Source: Pseudoxanthomonas spadix | GTDB lineage: Bacteria > Pseudomonadota > Gammaproteobacteria > Xanthomonadales > Xanthomonadaceae | DNA length: 64,000 nt | NCBI RefSeq assembly: GCF_003703395.1 | Contig: NZ_RDQN01000005.1 | Coordinates: forward strand, 202,102 to 266,101 | Direction of reading: 5' to 3' | In this document: positions 63,816-64,000 of the stretch, one piece after another | Numbering within the stretch: the first letter of the stretch is position 1 | Layout of the letters: every line of letters starts with the position of its first letter | The notes under the pieces: generated by a model | The model's database searches: none | Told to the model about the DNA's origin: nothing | The model's input: only the letters and a program-made list of their open reading frames with translations | Position numbers and translations under genes: made by a program

Positions 63816-64000
63816 TGTGTCTGCGCGAAGGTCTAGAGTTTGGGTGGAGAGCGATGTGCGGCAGGCCGATGGGGCGCAGTGTTGCCAAGCACGTGTAGGA
63901 GCCCGGGCCGCCGCACATCGACCTCGTCCCTAGCCCGAACAGTTGAACGAGCTCAAGCTCGAACTTCACAAGCGTGGGCAGGATCGAGGCGGCTCTCTCC

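Noticed and set aside
63946..64000. Possible gene start at the right edge (TTG, LNELKLELHKRG...)
   Set aside because: Only 18 codons before the window ends, rare start codon, no recognisable family.

Overview
The window looks like a chromosomal segment of a high-GC gammaproteobacterium of the family Xanthomonadaceae/Lysobacteraceae (Stenotrophomonas/Pseudoxanthomonas type). The reasons are the uniformly high-GC housekeeping genes, a fused cysNC beside cysD, a TonB-dependent receptor of the kind typical of this family, and dispersed palindromes bounded by GTAG/CTAC that resemble the REP (SMAG-type) elements of these bacteria. Genus is inference; no rRNA or marker gene in the window settles it.

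Layout. 1-11242 is ordinary chromosome: sulfate activation (cysD, cysNC), a GNAT acetyltransferase, an alanine/glycine:Na+ symporter, a SpoU-type RNA methyltransferase, mscL, a fumarylacetoacetase-family hydrolase, a small Rieske protein, an ACT-domain protein, an SLC13/RCK transporter and trmB. 11632-11905 holds a broken GDSL esterase followed by tRNA-Gly(CCC), the apparent left edge of an accessory island.

12644-24109 is the most interesting part: eight co-directional genes, most overlapping by ATGA. They encode a small HTH regulator, an SNF2-type helicase, a KTSC protein, a 58-residue protein, an SMC/Rad50-like ATPase with a possible C-terminal HEPN motif, a type III Mod-like DNA methyltransferase, a YhcG/DUF1016-type PD-(D/E)xK nuclease and a type III Res-like helicase-nuclease. 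This reads as a composite restriction/anti-phage locus that I cannot assign to a named system. Three REP-like palindromes lie in frame inside two of its genes. A ParDE toxin-antitoxin pair sits at its right edge. No integrase is visible.

25064-47826 returns to chromosome: rimK, a two-component system, metF, a TonB receptor/YdcF/S1-P1 nuclease operon, an IS3 remnant, a ferric-reductase-like flavocytochrome, a quinone oxidoreductase, a GAF histidine kinase, a DUF2383 protein, proline iminopeptidase, a membrane diguanylate cyclase, an internally deleted endonuclease/phosphatase gene, rpoH with a terminator, and priA.

48162-64000 holds a sigma-region-4-like/DUF3619-like membrane protein with DUF3106, a MATE exporter, a REP cluster, sppA, a small lipoprotein, an SDR protein that lacks its catalytic Ser and Tyr, an MgtC/DUF4010 membrane protein, and a valine-degradation cluster (mmsA, acyl-CoA dehydrogenase, enoyl-CoA hydratase, 3-hydroxyisobutyryl-CoA hydrolase, mmsB) divergent from an ScfR-type regulator. 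The window ends in a long REP-like inverted repeat.
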